Position numbers and translations under genes: made by a program | In this document: in pieces, positions 30,739 through 39,553 of the stretch | Layout: each line of letters opens with the position of its first letter | How positions within the stretch are numbered: position 1 is the stretch's first letter | The notes under the pieces: generated by a model | Seen by the model: only the letters and a program-made list of their open reading frames with translations | What the model was told of the DNA's origin: nothing | The model's database searches: none | Assembly: GCA_009859145.1 (NCBI GenBank) | Contig: VRVR01000041.1 | Coordinates: 124,001-188,000, forward strand | Source: Andalucia godoyi | Lineage: Eukaryota > Discoba > Jakobea > Jakobida > Andaluciidae | Length of the DNA stretch: 64,000 nucleotides | Reading direction: 5' to 3'

Positions 30739-31339
30739 CACACGCAGAGATTAATAACAACACTTTCATATTTTTAATTTCATCATGAATGCAAAAAGCA
30801 AAAGCTACTACTACTACTACTACTAATCATAATCATAATCATAATCATAATCATAATCATAATCATAATCATAATCATAATCATAATAATCATAATAATA
30901 GCAATAATAACAATAGTACTAAACCGCAGAAGCACATACATTCTGGACCATATCCTTGTGTATATCTAGTCTTCTCTGGTGGTGGATGCACTGACTGAAG
31001 TGTTGATTTAGGCCTCTTTTCACTCCCTTCTTTCCCTCTCTTTTTATTACTCGCAAACGACATTGCTCATACCCACTCCTTTTGCATATCGTCCAAACTG
31101 CACAAAACACCAAACAATACGATTTAACAGCCTTTTTTTGTATTATGTGTAATCCACGCGTTGTACGTTAACGAATGAACCGTTTTTTCCCCCTTCCAAC
31201 TTTTGAAAGGCCGGCGAAAAAAACGTGCGTAGTTGCAGTTATTGCATCAACCACTGCAGGCAATTGGGCAAATTTCCCTTTTCTTTACTTTACTTTTCTT
31301 TTCTTTTCCTTTGTAAGACTTTTAGCGTTTCCTTTAATA
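30739..31339. other. Intergenic region with microsatellites
   Basis: A divergent-promoter region between the RCC1-repeat gene and the membrin gene. It contains (CTA)n and (AATCAT)n repeats (30805-30893) and CT/T-rich runs just upstream of the membrin start. The frame open from 31175 into membrin lacks any conserved sequence before ATG 31340. Confidence 0.6.
30805..30893. repeat. (CTA)n followed by (AATCAT)n microsatellite
   Basis: About seven CTA units, then about twelve AATCAT hexamers, decaying into AAT-rich sequence. The Asn-His dipeptide frame through it is not a gene. Confidence 0.95.
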
Positions 31340-31398
31340 ATGAGCAGCAATAGTAATATTTATAACAATAGTAGTAGTAATAGTAGTAGTAGTAGTAA

Positions 31399-31429
<31 letters not shown>

Positions 31430-32083
31430 GGTGCGGCGTCTCTTGAGAATGACTATCGGACTGCTCGTCGTCTTGTCGCGGACATCCACGACCATTTGAA
31501 TGTGCTAGAGACGAGCAAATCACCTCGTTCGGCGACGCTGCCACAACTGACCTCCGGTTTAAACTTGCTTGTTCGGACGGTACAGCAGCTGCGTGACTCG
31601 ACGTCTGTGCAGCCGATTGGATCTCCTGATCTGTGGAAACGCAAAGTGGATGCGCTGTCTTCCGAATGCGAGAGCCTGAAGGAATCTGTGAAGAAGCATA
31701 TGGTGCATGAAAAGCAAAAGGCGGATCGAGACGCGCTTTTCCATAGAAGAGCCACTGCGAGCGGGAGTGCTGCGAATGGGCGTAGTGCACATTTTGCGGC
31801 GATGGAGTCGTTGGACAGGGAAAAGGGCTCGTTGATGTCCGCATCGTCTGTGATGGACTCCATGCTTGCGGCTGGCTCGTCGGTGCTCACCGGCCTGACT
31901 TCCCAGAAGGAAATGCTGATGGGTGCATCGAGAAAGGCGCAGAGTGTCGCCATTTCATTAGGCCTCGGAAACCAGGTGATGAAGATGATTTATAAGAGAC
32001 AGCTCGGAGATCGAATGCTCGTCTACGGAGGAATGATCGCCATCTCTATTCTCCTTTTGTTGATTTACATCTATGTCTTGTAA
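31340..32083 (+). CDS. Membrin (GOSR2/Bos1-type Golgi Qb-SNARE)
   Basis: ATG 31340 gives 247 residues. The N-terminus is a (AGT)n/(AAT)n-encoded Ser/Asn run. The rest has helices of the Habc type, then the SNARE helix (about 155-215) containing ASSVMDSMLAAGSSVLTGL and LGLGNQVMKMIYKRQLGDR, and a C-terminal tail anchor (about 224-247). LGL-x-N-x-V-M-x-x-I-x-x-R-x-x-x-D is characteristic of membrin/GOSR2, which works in ER-to-Golgi fusion. The neighbouring SNARE Gos28 is less similar. The gene is intronless, and the Ser/Asn run is probably length-variable. Confidence 0.8.
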
Positions 32084-32406
32084 CTCCTTCCCATTATCAT
32101 TATTATCATCATTATCATTATCATTATCATCATCATCATCATCACACACACGGTAAAAGCAAACCAAACACCAAAAAACAAAAACACGCATACCCGACAG
32201 CGTTTTTCACTGTAGTCGCGAATCTGGAATGAAGGCTCCCCAGGCCCGCCCGCACAGTCATAAGGACAAGAAGACTGAGAGAAAAAGTATAATCAAGAAT
32301 AATCTTCTCTTACACAGTCACTACAGGATTGTTGCATTACTTGTGAGAAGGACAGGAGAGAGACTGGAAACGTGTCCTGGAACCAGAACAGAGTGAAGGA
32401 CAGAGA
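32084..32406. other. Intergenic spacer
   Basis: A 323-base spacer between two plus-strand genes, starting with ATT/ATC triplet repeats (32094-32142) and a short CACA run. No gene is seen. Confidence 0.7.
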
Positions 32407-34236
32407 ATGTCGAAGCGAGAGCGCAAGGAGTCGACAGCGGGTCCTTTTTTGGGAACTGCATACGTGATGAACAGCCCAAGTCATTTGAAGCGGCACTCTG
32501 TGTTTCATGCGCGCGCAAACACGATAAGTGTAGAGTATGCGGTTCAGCAGCGCAAAAAGATCCTGGTGGACCAAGGAAAACGGCAGTCGATTATTCGAGC
32601 TTCAGAGGCATTTGATGTCGATTCATTCCCGGAGGACAGCACTGGATCTGGGTCGACTTCCTATACAAATAGTACATTTTCTCCAAATTCGCCGGCGTCA
32701 TCGTTGTCAACAGTCGGAGGTGATGATTCTGACTCGGACGAAAGCGTGATCGACGCGATTTCTTCTCCGTCGTCTGCAAAACACGGGCACAGTCATCATG
32801 TAGCGCACGGAAAGCACACAAAGAGTCATAGTTTGGTGCTTGTGCAAGGGTCGAATGTGCTGTCGAACGAAACGGATCTGATAAAGGACTTTACGGATGC
32901 GTATGGAGGAGATATGGATACCGACGGACCAGGGTTCCAGGCGCCGCCCATGCTACCGCCGCCATTGGTCATGGAGTACGAACCAGACACGGTGCACGAA
33001 GTAGACCCGGTGATGATGTGGGACCGTGACTACTCGTTTGAAAATGAGGATGTTTTCAAGACTGGCTGGCTGGTTAAAGAGGGTCGGATTCACAAGAATT
33101 GGAAAAAGAGATGGTTTGTGCTTCAGGGATCGAAGCTGCACTATTTCACCGCAAAAAACAAGAAGCTCAAGGGAACCTTGGACTTGGAAACGTGTCTCGT
33201 CAAGATCGCAAACCGCGAAAAAGACGGCAAAGACAAGGACAGGGATCCAAAGGACAAAGACAAGGACAGAGATGCAGAAAAGCTGTTGTTGCAGTTGGTG
33301 ACAGAAGATCGGCGGCTGTTCTTCTTTGCAGAAACCAACCAAGAGACACAAGCATGGTACATGGCCATCCAAAACAAGATTGCTGCCATTCAGTACGTCA
33401 AGAAGTCCAAGCATCTCAAGATCCCACCGCACGTCCGGATCTCTGCGTTCCTAAACGCCCCCAAAGCGACCCATCTGAACTTCTCCGAGGAGCCCATTCG
33501 AATGGAAGCGGTCGTTGCGTTGTCGCAAATGCTGGCCAACCATCTGACTATCCACACAATTGAGATCACGAATGCATGCATGGACTCACTGTGTTTTTCC
33601 ATTCTGTGCAAAGCACTGCACCAGGCCAGAACGCTCAAAGTTCTCGATGTGTCCCACAACAACATTACCGATGTGAGTGAGCTTGGGCAAATGCTGGCAA
33701 GCCACAAGACGTTGCAATGCTTGTCGATTCATCACAATCCAATCGGGGATTCAGGTGTCTCGCTGCTCGTCGAGACGATTGCGGCGCACGATCTGTCGCT
33801 GGAGGTGTGCTCCTTCGTTTCTACGCAAACGTCCGACGAAGGTGCCATCGCAATCGCAAAACACATGCCCAACTGCAAACGCATCACAGTACTGGCGCTG
33901 AAAGGCAACAAGATCGGAGCGACCGGTGCAGCAGCGATCGGGCGCATGCTGTTTGAGGGGAAAAGTGCTCTGACGGCAGTCGATTTGTCGCACAACAATC
34001 TCGGCAACGACGGATGCGTCGCGTTTTGCGAACACGGCCTCGGTCAAACCCGCATCCTTGACCTCAGTTACAACGACATTGGCTACTCAGGCGCGCACGC
34101 CTTGTGCAAGGTGCTTCCCGGCATCAGGACTCTAATGTTTGGCGGTAATCGCATTTCCGAGCAGATCGTTCGGGACATTCTTCTTGGCGACCAAGAAGCC
34201 CGATGGTCGTTCCCGGATGTCGAGCTTGTTCTGTAG
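32407..34236 (+). CDS. PH domain plus leucine-rich repeat protein
   Basis: The protein has 609 residues. The disordered N-terminus (1-215) is followed by a pleckstrin-homology domain (about 217-330): TGWLVKEGRIHKNWKKRWFVLQGSKLHYF starts the fold and TQAWYMAIQNKI is the C-terminal helix with its Trp. A charged K/D insertion (DKDRDPKDKDKDRD) lies in a loop. Ran-GAP-type LRRs (about 365-595) follow, with repeats such as LKVLDVSHNNITD, LTAVDLSHNNLGN and TRILDLSYNDIGYSGA. It is probably a phosphoinositide-tethered scaffold. No catalytic domain is present. Confidence 0.85.
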   Translation: MSKRERKESTAGPFLGTAYVMNSPSHLKRHSVFHARANTISVEYAVQQRKKILVDQGKRQSIIRASEAFDVDSFPEDSTGSGSTSYTNSTFSPNSPASSLSTVGGDDSDSDESVIDAISSPSSAKHGHSHHVAHGKHTKSHSLVLVQGSNVLSNETDLIKDFTDAYGGDMDTDGPGFQAPPMLPPPLVMEYEPDTVHEVDPVMMWDRDYSFENEDVFKTGWLVKEGRIHKNWKKRWFVLQGSKLHYFTAKNKKLKGTLDLETCLVKIANREKDGKDKDRDPKDKDKDRDAEKLLLQLVTEDRRLFFFAETNQETQAWYMAIQNKIAAIQYVKKSKHLKIPPHVRISAFLNAPKATHLNFSEEPIRMEAVVALSQMLANHLTIHTIEITNACMDSLCFSILCKALHQARTLKVLDVSHNNITDVSELGQMLASHKTLQCLSIHHNPIGDSGVSLLVETIAAHDLSLEVCSFVSTQTSDEGAIAIAKHMPNCKRITVLALKGNKIGATGAAAIGRMLFEGKSALTAVDLSHNNLGNDGCVAFCEHGLGQTRILDLSYNDIGYSGAHALCKVLPGIRTLMFGGNRISEQIVRDILLGDQEARWSFPDVELVL

Positions 34237-34642
34237 ACAACCGACTTTTGTCCTTCTTGATTCTGCAATAACGTCGTCCACCCAGTAGTTTTTTTGGATT
34301 TATCCGCTGTGCTCTCTACATTTGCACACACACGCACACACACGCACACACACACACACACACTTACTCACACTCAAACACGTTCTGTACCTATGTTCAT
34401 TAGCGAACGGGGAGGCGGCGGAAATGAACAACCCTCCCCGCAATAAAATCACACAATACCATCATTAGAAAAAGCATTCAAGCAATGTGCAGGGAGTGAT
34501 CTCTTTTTTTAATGACTGAAATGCGAAAGTATGATATTATAGATACATGATTTAAACAAAAGCCAAACAAGCAAAAACAAACCGACAACGACAACAGACA
34601 CCACAATGACCTCATTAGAACGACCACAGCCGGATTCCACTG
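34237..34642. other. Intergenic spacer with (CA)n
   Basis: This spacer lies between convergent genes. It contains an interrupted (CA)n tract at 34324-34378 and a good polyadenylation signal, AATAAA, at 34442-34447 for the upstream gene. No gene is seen. Confidence 0.7.
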
Positions 34643-34945
34643 TTATTGCGGTTGGGATTGTTGTTGCTGCTGCTGCTGCGCGGCAGACGCAGCGAGTTTC
34701 TGTTGTTCCTCGAGATACGCTTTCATGACGCGCTGCTGATGCTTGAAGAACTTCTCAGCGCACATTGCCCCACACTGCTTTTCCTCTTGCGAGAGTTTGT
34801 TTGTTCGAAAACTCGAAACACACCGTGCAAAACAACGATCCGCAAGCGAATTGAACGATCGCAATGACTCGCGAACTTCGAGATTCTGCAAGTGTTCTGC
34901 AACTGCTTGTTGCTCGCGTTGAGATTGGAGATATGCAAACTCCAT
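34643..34945 (-). CDS. Small Tim chaperone of the mitochondrial intermembrane space (Tim9-like)
   Basis: The protein has 100 residues with the twin CX3C signature: CFARC (about 38-42) and CGAMC (about 58-62), 15 residues apart, embedded in FNSLADRCFARCV and KQCGAMCAEKFFKHQQRV. The second helix, with H/Q-R-V, is closest to Tim9, which pairs with Tim10 to carry hydrophobic precursors across the intermembrane space. A Gln-rich tail (QQQQQQQ) is unusual. The frame stays open upstream of the ATG to a sequence TTTTGATTTTCAG at about 35011-35023 that looks like an acceptor site, so an upstream exon is possible. The ATG form is already a complete small Tim. Confidence 0.85.
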   Translation of the reverse strand: MEFAYLQSQREQQAVAEHLQNLEVRESLRSFNSLADRCFARCVSSFRTNKLSQEEKQCGAMCAEKFFKHQQRVMKAYLEEQQKLAASAAQQQQQQQSQPQ

Positions 34946-36213
34946 CGTGTCACTATTTCCAAAGAATGGTGTCTGACGGTTACAGATCAGCGTAAACAGT
35001 TCCGTGGAACCCTGAAAATCAAAAACGTCTCGGTGGAAATTCGAGATTAGGAGACCTCTTTTGCCTTTGTGAACACACTAGGCTTTATGAACCGATCTAC
35101 GGGATCTACGGGCAACTAAAAGCAAGGGATTTTTCCATCCGATTAGAACTAAGTAAAAAAAGGCAGCTTCTTGTTTTCCACATTTTTTTTCTTGTTTTAT
35201 TTGTTCTTATTTCATTTTGATTTCGTTTTCGTTGTCCACTATTCGGGTTGGTTGCGAGTCGTGTTTCGAATCTGCACGATCGATTCGAAAAGCGCCTACA
35301 TTATACACCGAACATGCATATCTACGAATAGACATGCATATTCAATCCTGCATCGCGTTGTCGGGAAGGGGATAGGCCCCCCAACACGCCTCACGGCGTT
35401 CTTCAGATAGATGTTCTGCGCTCCGTTCCCAATCTCGATCAATCTGCGAGCTACACGCGGGACATGCAAACACTTTGCTTCCGCCTCGACGTGCATGGAT
35501 CTCGCCGCAGCGCCCGCACGGTTTTGACGTTTACTCCTCCGTCACGATGGCAACATGGCGCGCGCGATACTCGGTCGCCTTATGGAACAAACGTTGCAAA
35601 AAGTGAAACCAACGAATGACAGAATAGATGGCTACGGATGTTGCGTTAAAGAGTGTCGAAAATGCAGGGCCTGTGTCGCAGGCTGAATTCTGGCCGAGCG
35701 TGCGGAAGCACGAATTCCTTGTGAAACAAACGTGCTAGTGTCAGCCAGTATTGACTGTGTGTCTGTTTACGCATACTTCCGCATGCATGACAATGACGTG
35801 TTGTTATTCAGCGGTACGATGATGTTTCAATCGGAAAATGGGCTACGTGCGGGAAAGTTGCAGTGCATCGGCACTTCTTACCAACGACTCTCCAGTGGCG
35901 CACAACTTTCGCGAGCTTTTCTGCAGGGAACTATGATGACGCATGCACGTGTGTGCTGAAGGGCCTGTCCCCCACCCCCCATGGACGATTGATTCGCAGG
36001 ATCGATTATTCATGCAGCATTGCAATTTGTACCAAAATTAGAAACCAACTAGTATTGATGCAGTGTTTCGCAGGCGTATCGACTCTCGAATGACTGGAGT
36101 GGGTCATCGTCAACGACATTGTTACGGAGAACATAAAGAAAGGAGGGATAATCTATGACAAGCTAGTTTATATCAATAGAAGCAACTTGGCTATGTGAAC
36201 ACATGACAGGTTT
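34946..36213. other. Gene-free region with a Fanzor-like relic
   Basis: About 1.27 kb between two minus-strand genes. It includes T-rich stretches near 35184-35225, the relic at 35297-35810, and 400 further bases (35811-36213) in which I find no motif. Confidence 0.6.
35297..35810 (-). mobile_element. Fanzor (TnpB-like nuclease) transposon relic, copy B (RuvC-II, zinc ribbon, RuvC-III)
   Basis: On the minus strand one frame reads through a helix (SVIRWFHFLQRLFHKATEY), then HVAIVTEE, a stop (TAA at 35533-35531), then TSKPCGRCGEIHARRGGSKV (from about 35527), FACPACSSQIDRD, ending at 35432. This is the TnpB/Fanzor C-terminal layout: helix ending H-K-A-x-E-Y, the RuvC-II Glu, T-S-K-x-C-x-x-C-G, G-G-S-K-V-F-x-C-P-x-C, and RuvC-III D-R-D. 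Four bases after DRD, another frame gives NGAQNIYLKNAVRR. The copy is broken by an in-frame stop and a +1 shift, and lacks the N-terminal half. The ends match copy A at 8889-9314. A 22-base insertion near 35319-35340 distinguishes the 3' end. Confidence 0.85.
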
Positions 36214-36858
36214 TTAGAAGCCAGAAGCAGTCTCCTTCTTGACCTTCTTGTCGGCAAGTTCAAAGTGCTTGCAGCGCTTGATGACAACCTGGTGGATCTT
36301 CTTGCACGAACCGCACTGGAGCTTAAGGGCAATCTTCTTGGTGGTCTTGGCCTTCTTCTTGAAGACGGGCTTGGTCTGTCCACCGAAACCCTTCTGCTTG
36401 CGATCATAACGACGCTTACCCTGGGCGGCAACGTGCTCCTTACCTCTCTTGTACTGGACAACCTTGTGCTCAGTGTGCTTCTTGCACTCGTCAGACGGGC
36501 AGAAAGTCTTCTTCTTCTTTGGATACTACGAGTTTCAGAATAACAGAATGAAAAAAGGGAGGAAAAAACAACAATGACATTAGGATTAGAAATTTCGACA
36601 CTGCAGAATGAACAACACACAAAAGAAACCACGCCAATCCGCCATCGAGTTTCCCAATCAAATGGCAACACCATCATCGCAGAAGCCATTCGAAAAAACA
36701 AACAGCAACCAGCCACGAATGTATATGTACCGCGCAAGACATCAAAAAAAAAACGGAAGAAGATTGCAACACGAATGCATCGGGATTCAGCAGAATTGGA
36801 GGCTCGACAACGCGACAAGAAATAAAGAGACAGCCAATGAAGGACATACCATAACCAT
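36214..36858 (-). CDS. RPL36A: Cytosolic ribosomal protein eL42 (L36a/L44), two exons
   Basis: The coding sequence is complement(join(36214..36525,36850..36858)), giving 106 residues. Exon 1 is only ATG GTT ATG, followed by donor GTATGT (36849-36844). The acceptor is ...CTCGTAG at 36526. Exon 2 reads [44 protein letters not shown] and [15 protein letters not shown], then [13 protein letters not shown] and a stop. These are the eL42 signatures, including the two CxxC-type pairs and the GGQTKP loop. It is a component of the 60S E-site. A tiny first exon carrying just the start is common in ribosomal protein genes. An inverted telo-box pair lies 182 bp upstream of the start. Confidence 0.93.
36526..36849 (-). 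other. Intron of eL42 (GTATGT...AG)
   Basis: A 324-base intron after the third codon. The donor is GTATGT; the acceptor AG is at 36527-36526. On the plus strand it is A/AG-rich. Open frames through it on the minus strand are spurious. Confidence 0.88.
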
Positions 36859-37393
36859 TTTCGCAAAGAATACGTGCCTGTGGCGGAAAAGGGTACAGAT
36901 AACAAGAAAGAAGAGAAAGAGAAGGGAGAAAGAGAGAGAGAAAAAGGAGACGGAAAAAGGAGGAAAAATTCGAAAGAAAACCATTGATATCACGCATCGT
37001 TCACTAAGGACAATCATCTCGATCCAAACAAGTCAAGCTAACCCTACCTTCCTGGTAGGGTTTTTCCGTTTTTTTTTTGGTGAATCCTTGCATCACCGCA
37101 AGGGCATCCTAAATAAATGACTGCTAATTAGCGGTTTCCAGAGGATGACAAATAAACATGACAAATAAAAAGACATTTTGCTTCTGGCCTAGAATCAAAT
37201 TGATACTCGACAGCACGTTAAAAAGAAAAAAAAGGTTTCCCCAATCCAAAAACCCGGATTCCACCTTTCGTCGGTATTTCAGATGTCTTTTTTGTATTCA
37301 TTCTACCATTGTTCAATCACTATCGTATATCATTGTTATTATTATTATTCTTTCCATTGCTATTCTTTTTCTTGGCTAGTGCGTTGTGCGAAT
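36859..37393. promoter_or_regulatory. Bidirectional promoter region of eL42 and IFT74
   Basis: A 535-base region between two divergent starts. It contains the inverted telo-box pair (37040-37062), a short hairpin (CCTTGC...GCAAGG, near 37086-37104) and T/A-rich DNA. Confidence 0.55.
37040..37062. promoter_or_regulatory. Inverted telo-box pair (AACCCTACC...GGTAGGGTT)
   Basis: A perfect 9-base inverted repeat with a 5-base spacer. Its arms contain AACCCTA/TAGGGTT, the telo-box seen in ribosomal protein promoters of plants and the Tbf1-type site of fungi. A comparable, more widely spaced pair sits upstream of eL34. Confidence 0.55.
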
Positions 37394-39307
37394 ATGAGTC
37401 GTCCGCCTACAGGGTTCCGTCCGCCGACGTCCAGTTTAAGAACTGCTGCGGGTCCTCGGCCTTCGTATTCTCGATCCGGGGTTCCTTCCTCGTATGGACC
37501 TCCTCCGGGAACGTCGTCGCAGATGGCTGCTGGTGGAGTTGCGCTTGCCCAGCAGGTAAGGGTTGCGGACAGACCTGTGACACGCGAGGGAATGCGAGCT
37601 GCAACGTCTGCTGGGGCACGGCCGCAGACGGGTCTTAATCTGACTTCGTCTCATGGATCGCGCCGTGTGGTTCATGATCAGTCCTTTTTCCTGGGCGAGA
37701 TCCGCACACGGGTGACGGAGATTACGAGGGAGATTGAAGGACTGAGGCTTGAAGACGAGCAGATTCAGAGGGATAATGCATCATTTGCGCATTTTCAAAA
37801 GAGAAATGAACAGCTTGCGACAGATGTGTCGCGATTGAGGGATGAGCTTGCGGACGCGAATATGGTCATTGAAAAGGCACGGCTTGGTGAGTCGGTGGTT
37901 CAGGTTGATGCAGAATGTGCGCAGCAAAAGGCCGTGAATGCGGATTTGAAAAGGCAGCTTGATGCGTTGTTCACGGATCGCGTCGCCAAGGAGGAGAAGA
38001 AGGCCCAGATCTTGGCCCGTATTGAGGCACATGACACTAGGCTTGAGCAGGCGATGCAGGATCCAGCAAGACGCAGTCTGTACTGGACTTTGAGGCAGGA
38101 ATCAGAGCGTTTGCTGGCTGAGATTGCCTCAAAGCAGGCAGAAATTAACCTTGTGCACGAACGAACGGAGAACTTGTTGGCACAAATGAAGCAGATAGCG
38201 CCGAGCCTGGCCAAATCGGCGCAGCTGGATGACGAGAGAAGAGCTCTGGAAGCACGGCTGTCCGATCTCGAACATCCAGAGTCGTCCGCCGAAACTTCTT
38301 CGGCAGCGTCTGCAGCCAGCAGCTCGGGAATTGCCGGGGATGCATCCGCTGCATCCGGCAATCCAGCCTCTGAAAAAGAACTGCTGCTGCAGCGTGTGAA
38401 GGAAGAAAACAAAAAAGTCCAATTACTGCAATCGGAAATTGCCGAACTTCGCGAGGCAATGGATGCTTATGAAGCACAGTCTGCCGCAGTTGGCGGGGGG
38501 CCTTCATCTCCTTCTCCGTCATTGGCAAAATCCACCGCAGCCGCAAATGCGCAGAAGGACGAAGAAATGGCGGCGAAGCTCAGGGATGTCCAGGCACGAG
38601 ATGCCGAAATGACGACATTCTTGGATAATTTCGATTCAGTTATGCAAGCAGAGCGCAAGAAGACGGACCAGTTCCACGAGACGATTGTCGGAATTCTTGA
38701 GCACATTTCGAGGACGCAAGCTCTTGAGCATCAATTGCCGACTTCGCAGCAACACGAAGACATGAAGGCGGATCTGGCATTCAAGACGCAGCAGAAGGAG
38801 TACGCGGAGAATACTGTCGAGAAACTGAACCATGAGCTGGATACTCGCCGAAAGGAGCTTGAAAAGATGCGATCGCTTGATGAAAAGATTGATAAGGAAG
38901 TGGCTTCGCTGAAGGAGCGTATGAGTGTCATGAACGCCGATCTCAAGAGGTTCCAAGACTCTGCAAAGGTTGCCAAGGAAATGGAGGCGGATGCAAAGGA
39001 CCTCACCTCCAGACGCGATGGGCTTGTCAGGATGCGCGACTCGCTTCGAAACCGCGTCTCTGCGTTGTCTGCAGATGTCGAAAATCGCAGACGAGCGCTT
39101 GCGAACAATGCCCAGCATGTGGCGCTGGAGGCGCTGGAAGGAAGAATTCGATTCTCTGCGCAGAATGTCCATGCGCTCCAGGAATTTGTGGCTGCGAAAG
39201 GCGAGGAGATCAACTTTGTTCCAAAGCGCCAACGAGTGCTCCAAGTCGCCGCGGATGTCAATTCGCGCATCATTGCCGCGCAGACGCAGGGAATTTCTTC
39301 GTATTGA
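37394..39307 (+). CDS. IFT74: IFT74 intraflagellar transport protein
   Basis: ATG 37394 gives 637 residues; upstream in-frame sequence is low-complexity and non-conserved. The N-terminus is basic and Pro/Arg/Ser/Gly-rich (MSRPPTGFRPPTSS...), as in IFT74, where this region binds tubulin together with IFT81. From residue 108 comes the conserved HDQSFFLGEIRTRVTEITREIEGL, followed by DELADANMVIEKAR. Then coiled coil runs to the C-terminus, interrupted by Ser/Ala-rich linkers (about 325-350 and 395-415). The length is close to the usual 600. The protein belongs to the IFT-B core that builds flagella. Confidence 0.9.
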   Translation: MSRPPTGFRPPTSSLRTAAGPRPSYSRSGVPSSYGPPPGTSSQMAAGGVALAQQVRVADRPVTREGMRAATSAGARPQTGLNLTSSHGSRRVVHDQSFFLGEIRTRVTEITREIEGLRLEDEQIQRDNASFAHFQKRNEQLATDVSRLRDELADANMVIEKARLGESVVQVDAECAQQKAVNADLKRQLDALFTDRVAKEEKKAQILARIEAHDTRLEQAMQDPARRSLYWTLRQESERLLAEIASKQAEINLVHERTENLLAQMKQIAPSLAKSAQLDDERRALEARLSDLEHPESSAETSSAASAASSSGIAGDASAASGNPASEKELLLQRVKEENKKVQLLQSEIAELREAMDAYEAQSAAVGGGPSSPSPSLAKSTAAANAQKDEEMAAKLRDVQARDAEMTTFLDNFDSVMQAERKKTDQFHETIVGILEHISRTQALEHQLPTSQQHEDMKADLAFKTQQKEYAENTVEKLNHELDTRRKELEKMRSLDEKIDKEVASLKERMSVMNADLKRFQDSAKVAKEMEADAKDLTSRRDGLVRMRDSLRNRVSALSADVENRRRALANNAQHVALEALEGRIRFSAQNVHALQEFVAAKGEEINFVPKRQRVLQVAADVNSRIIAAQTQGISSY

Positions 39308-39553
39308 GAGGATTGATGTTTTTCTTCCCATCCCCTCCTCCATCCTCTCTCCCCGCGTCCTCTGCTTTTCTTGTACATTTAGGCGCCGAAGTAAAATCAA
39401 CGAAAACACACACACTCACAGAAATTAACACTCGTTAAACGGCCGAATGCCCCGAGTTAACATGTACGCCGTATTCCACCATGAATCTTTATTATGCAGA
39501 ATTGAATGCTTGTCCTTGCTCTCTTTTGGCAAGCGCGTTCTTTCATCGCATGT

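Noticed and set aside
36168-36905. 245-residue minus-strand frame
   Set aside because: It runs in the wrong frame over eL42 exon 2 and its intron. The correct frame with the spliced ATG gives an unmistakable eL42.
37086-37104. Short hairpin CCTTGC...GCAAGG near IFT74
   Set aside because: A six-base stem is expected by chance. There is no T-run directly after it, and no RNA gene features.
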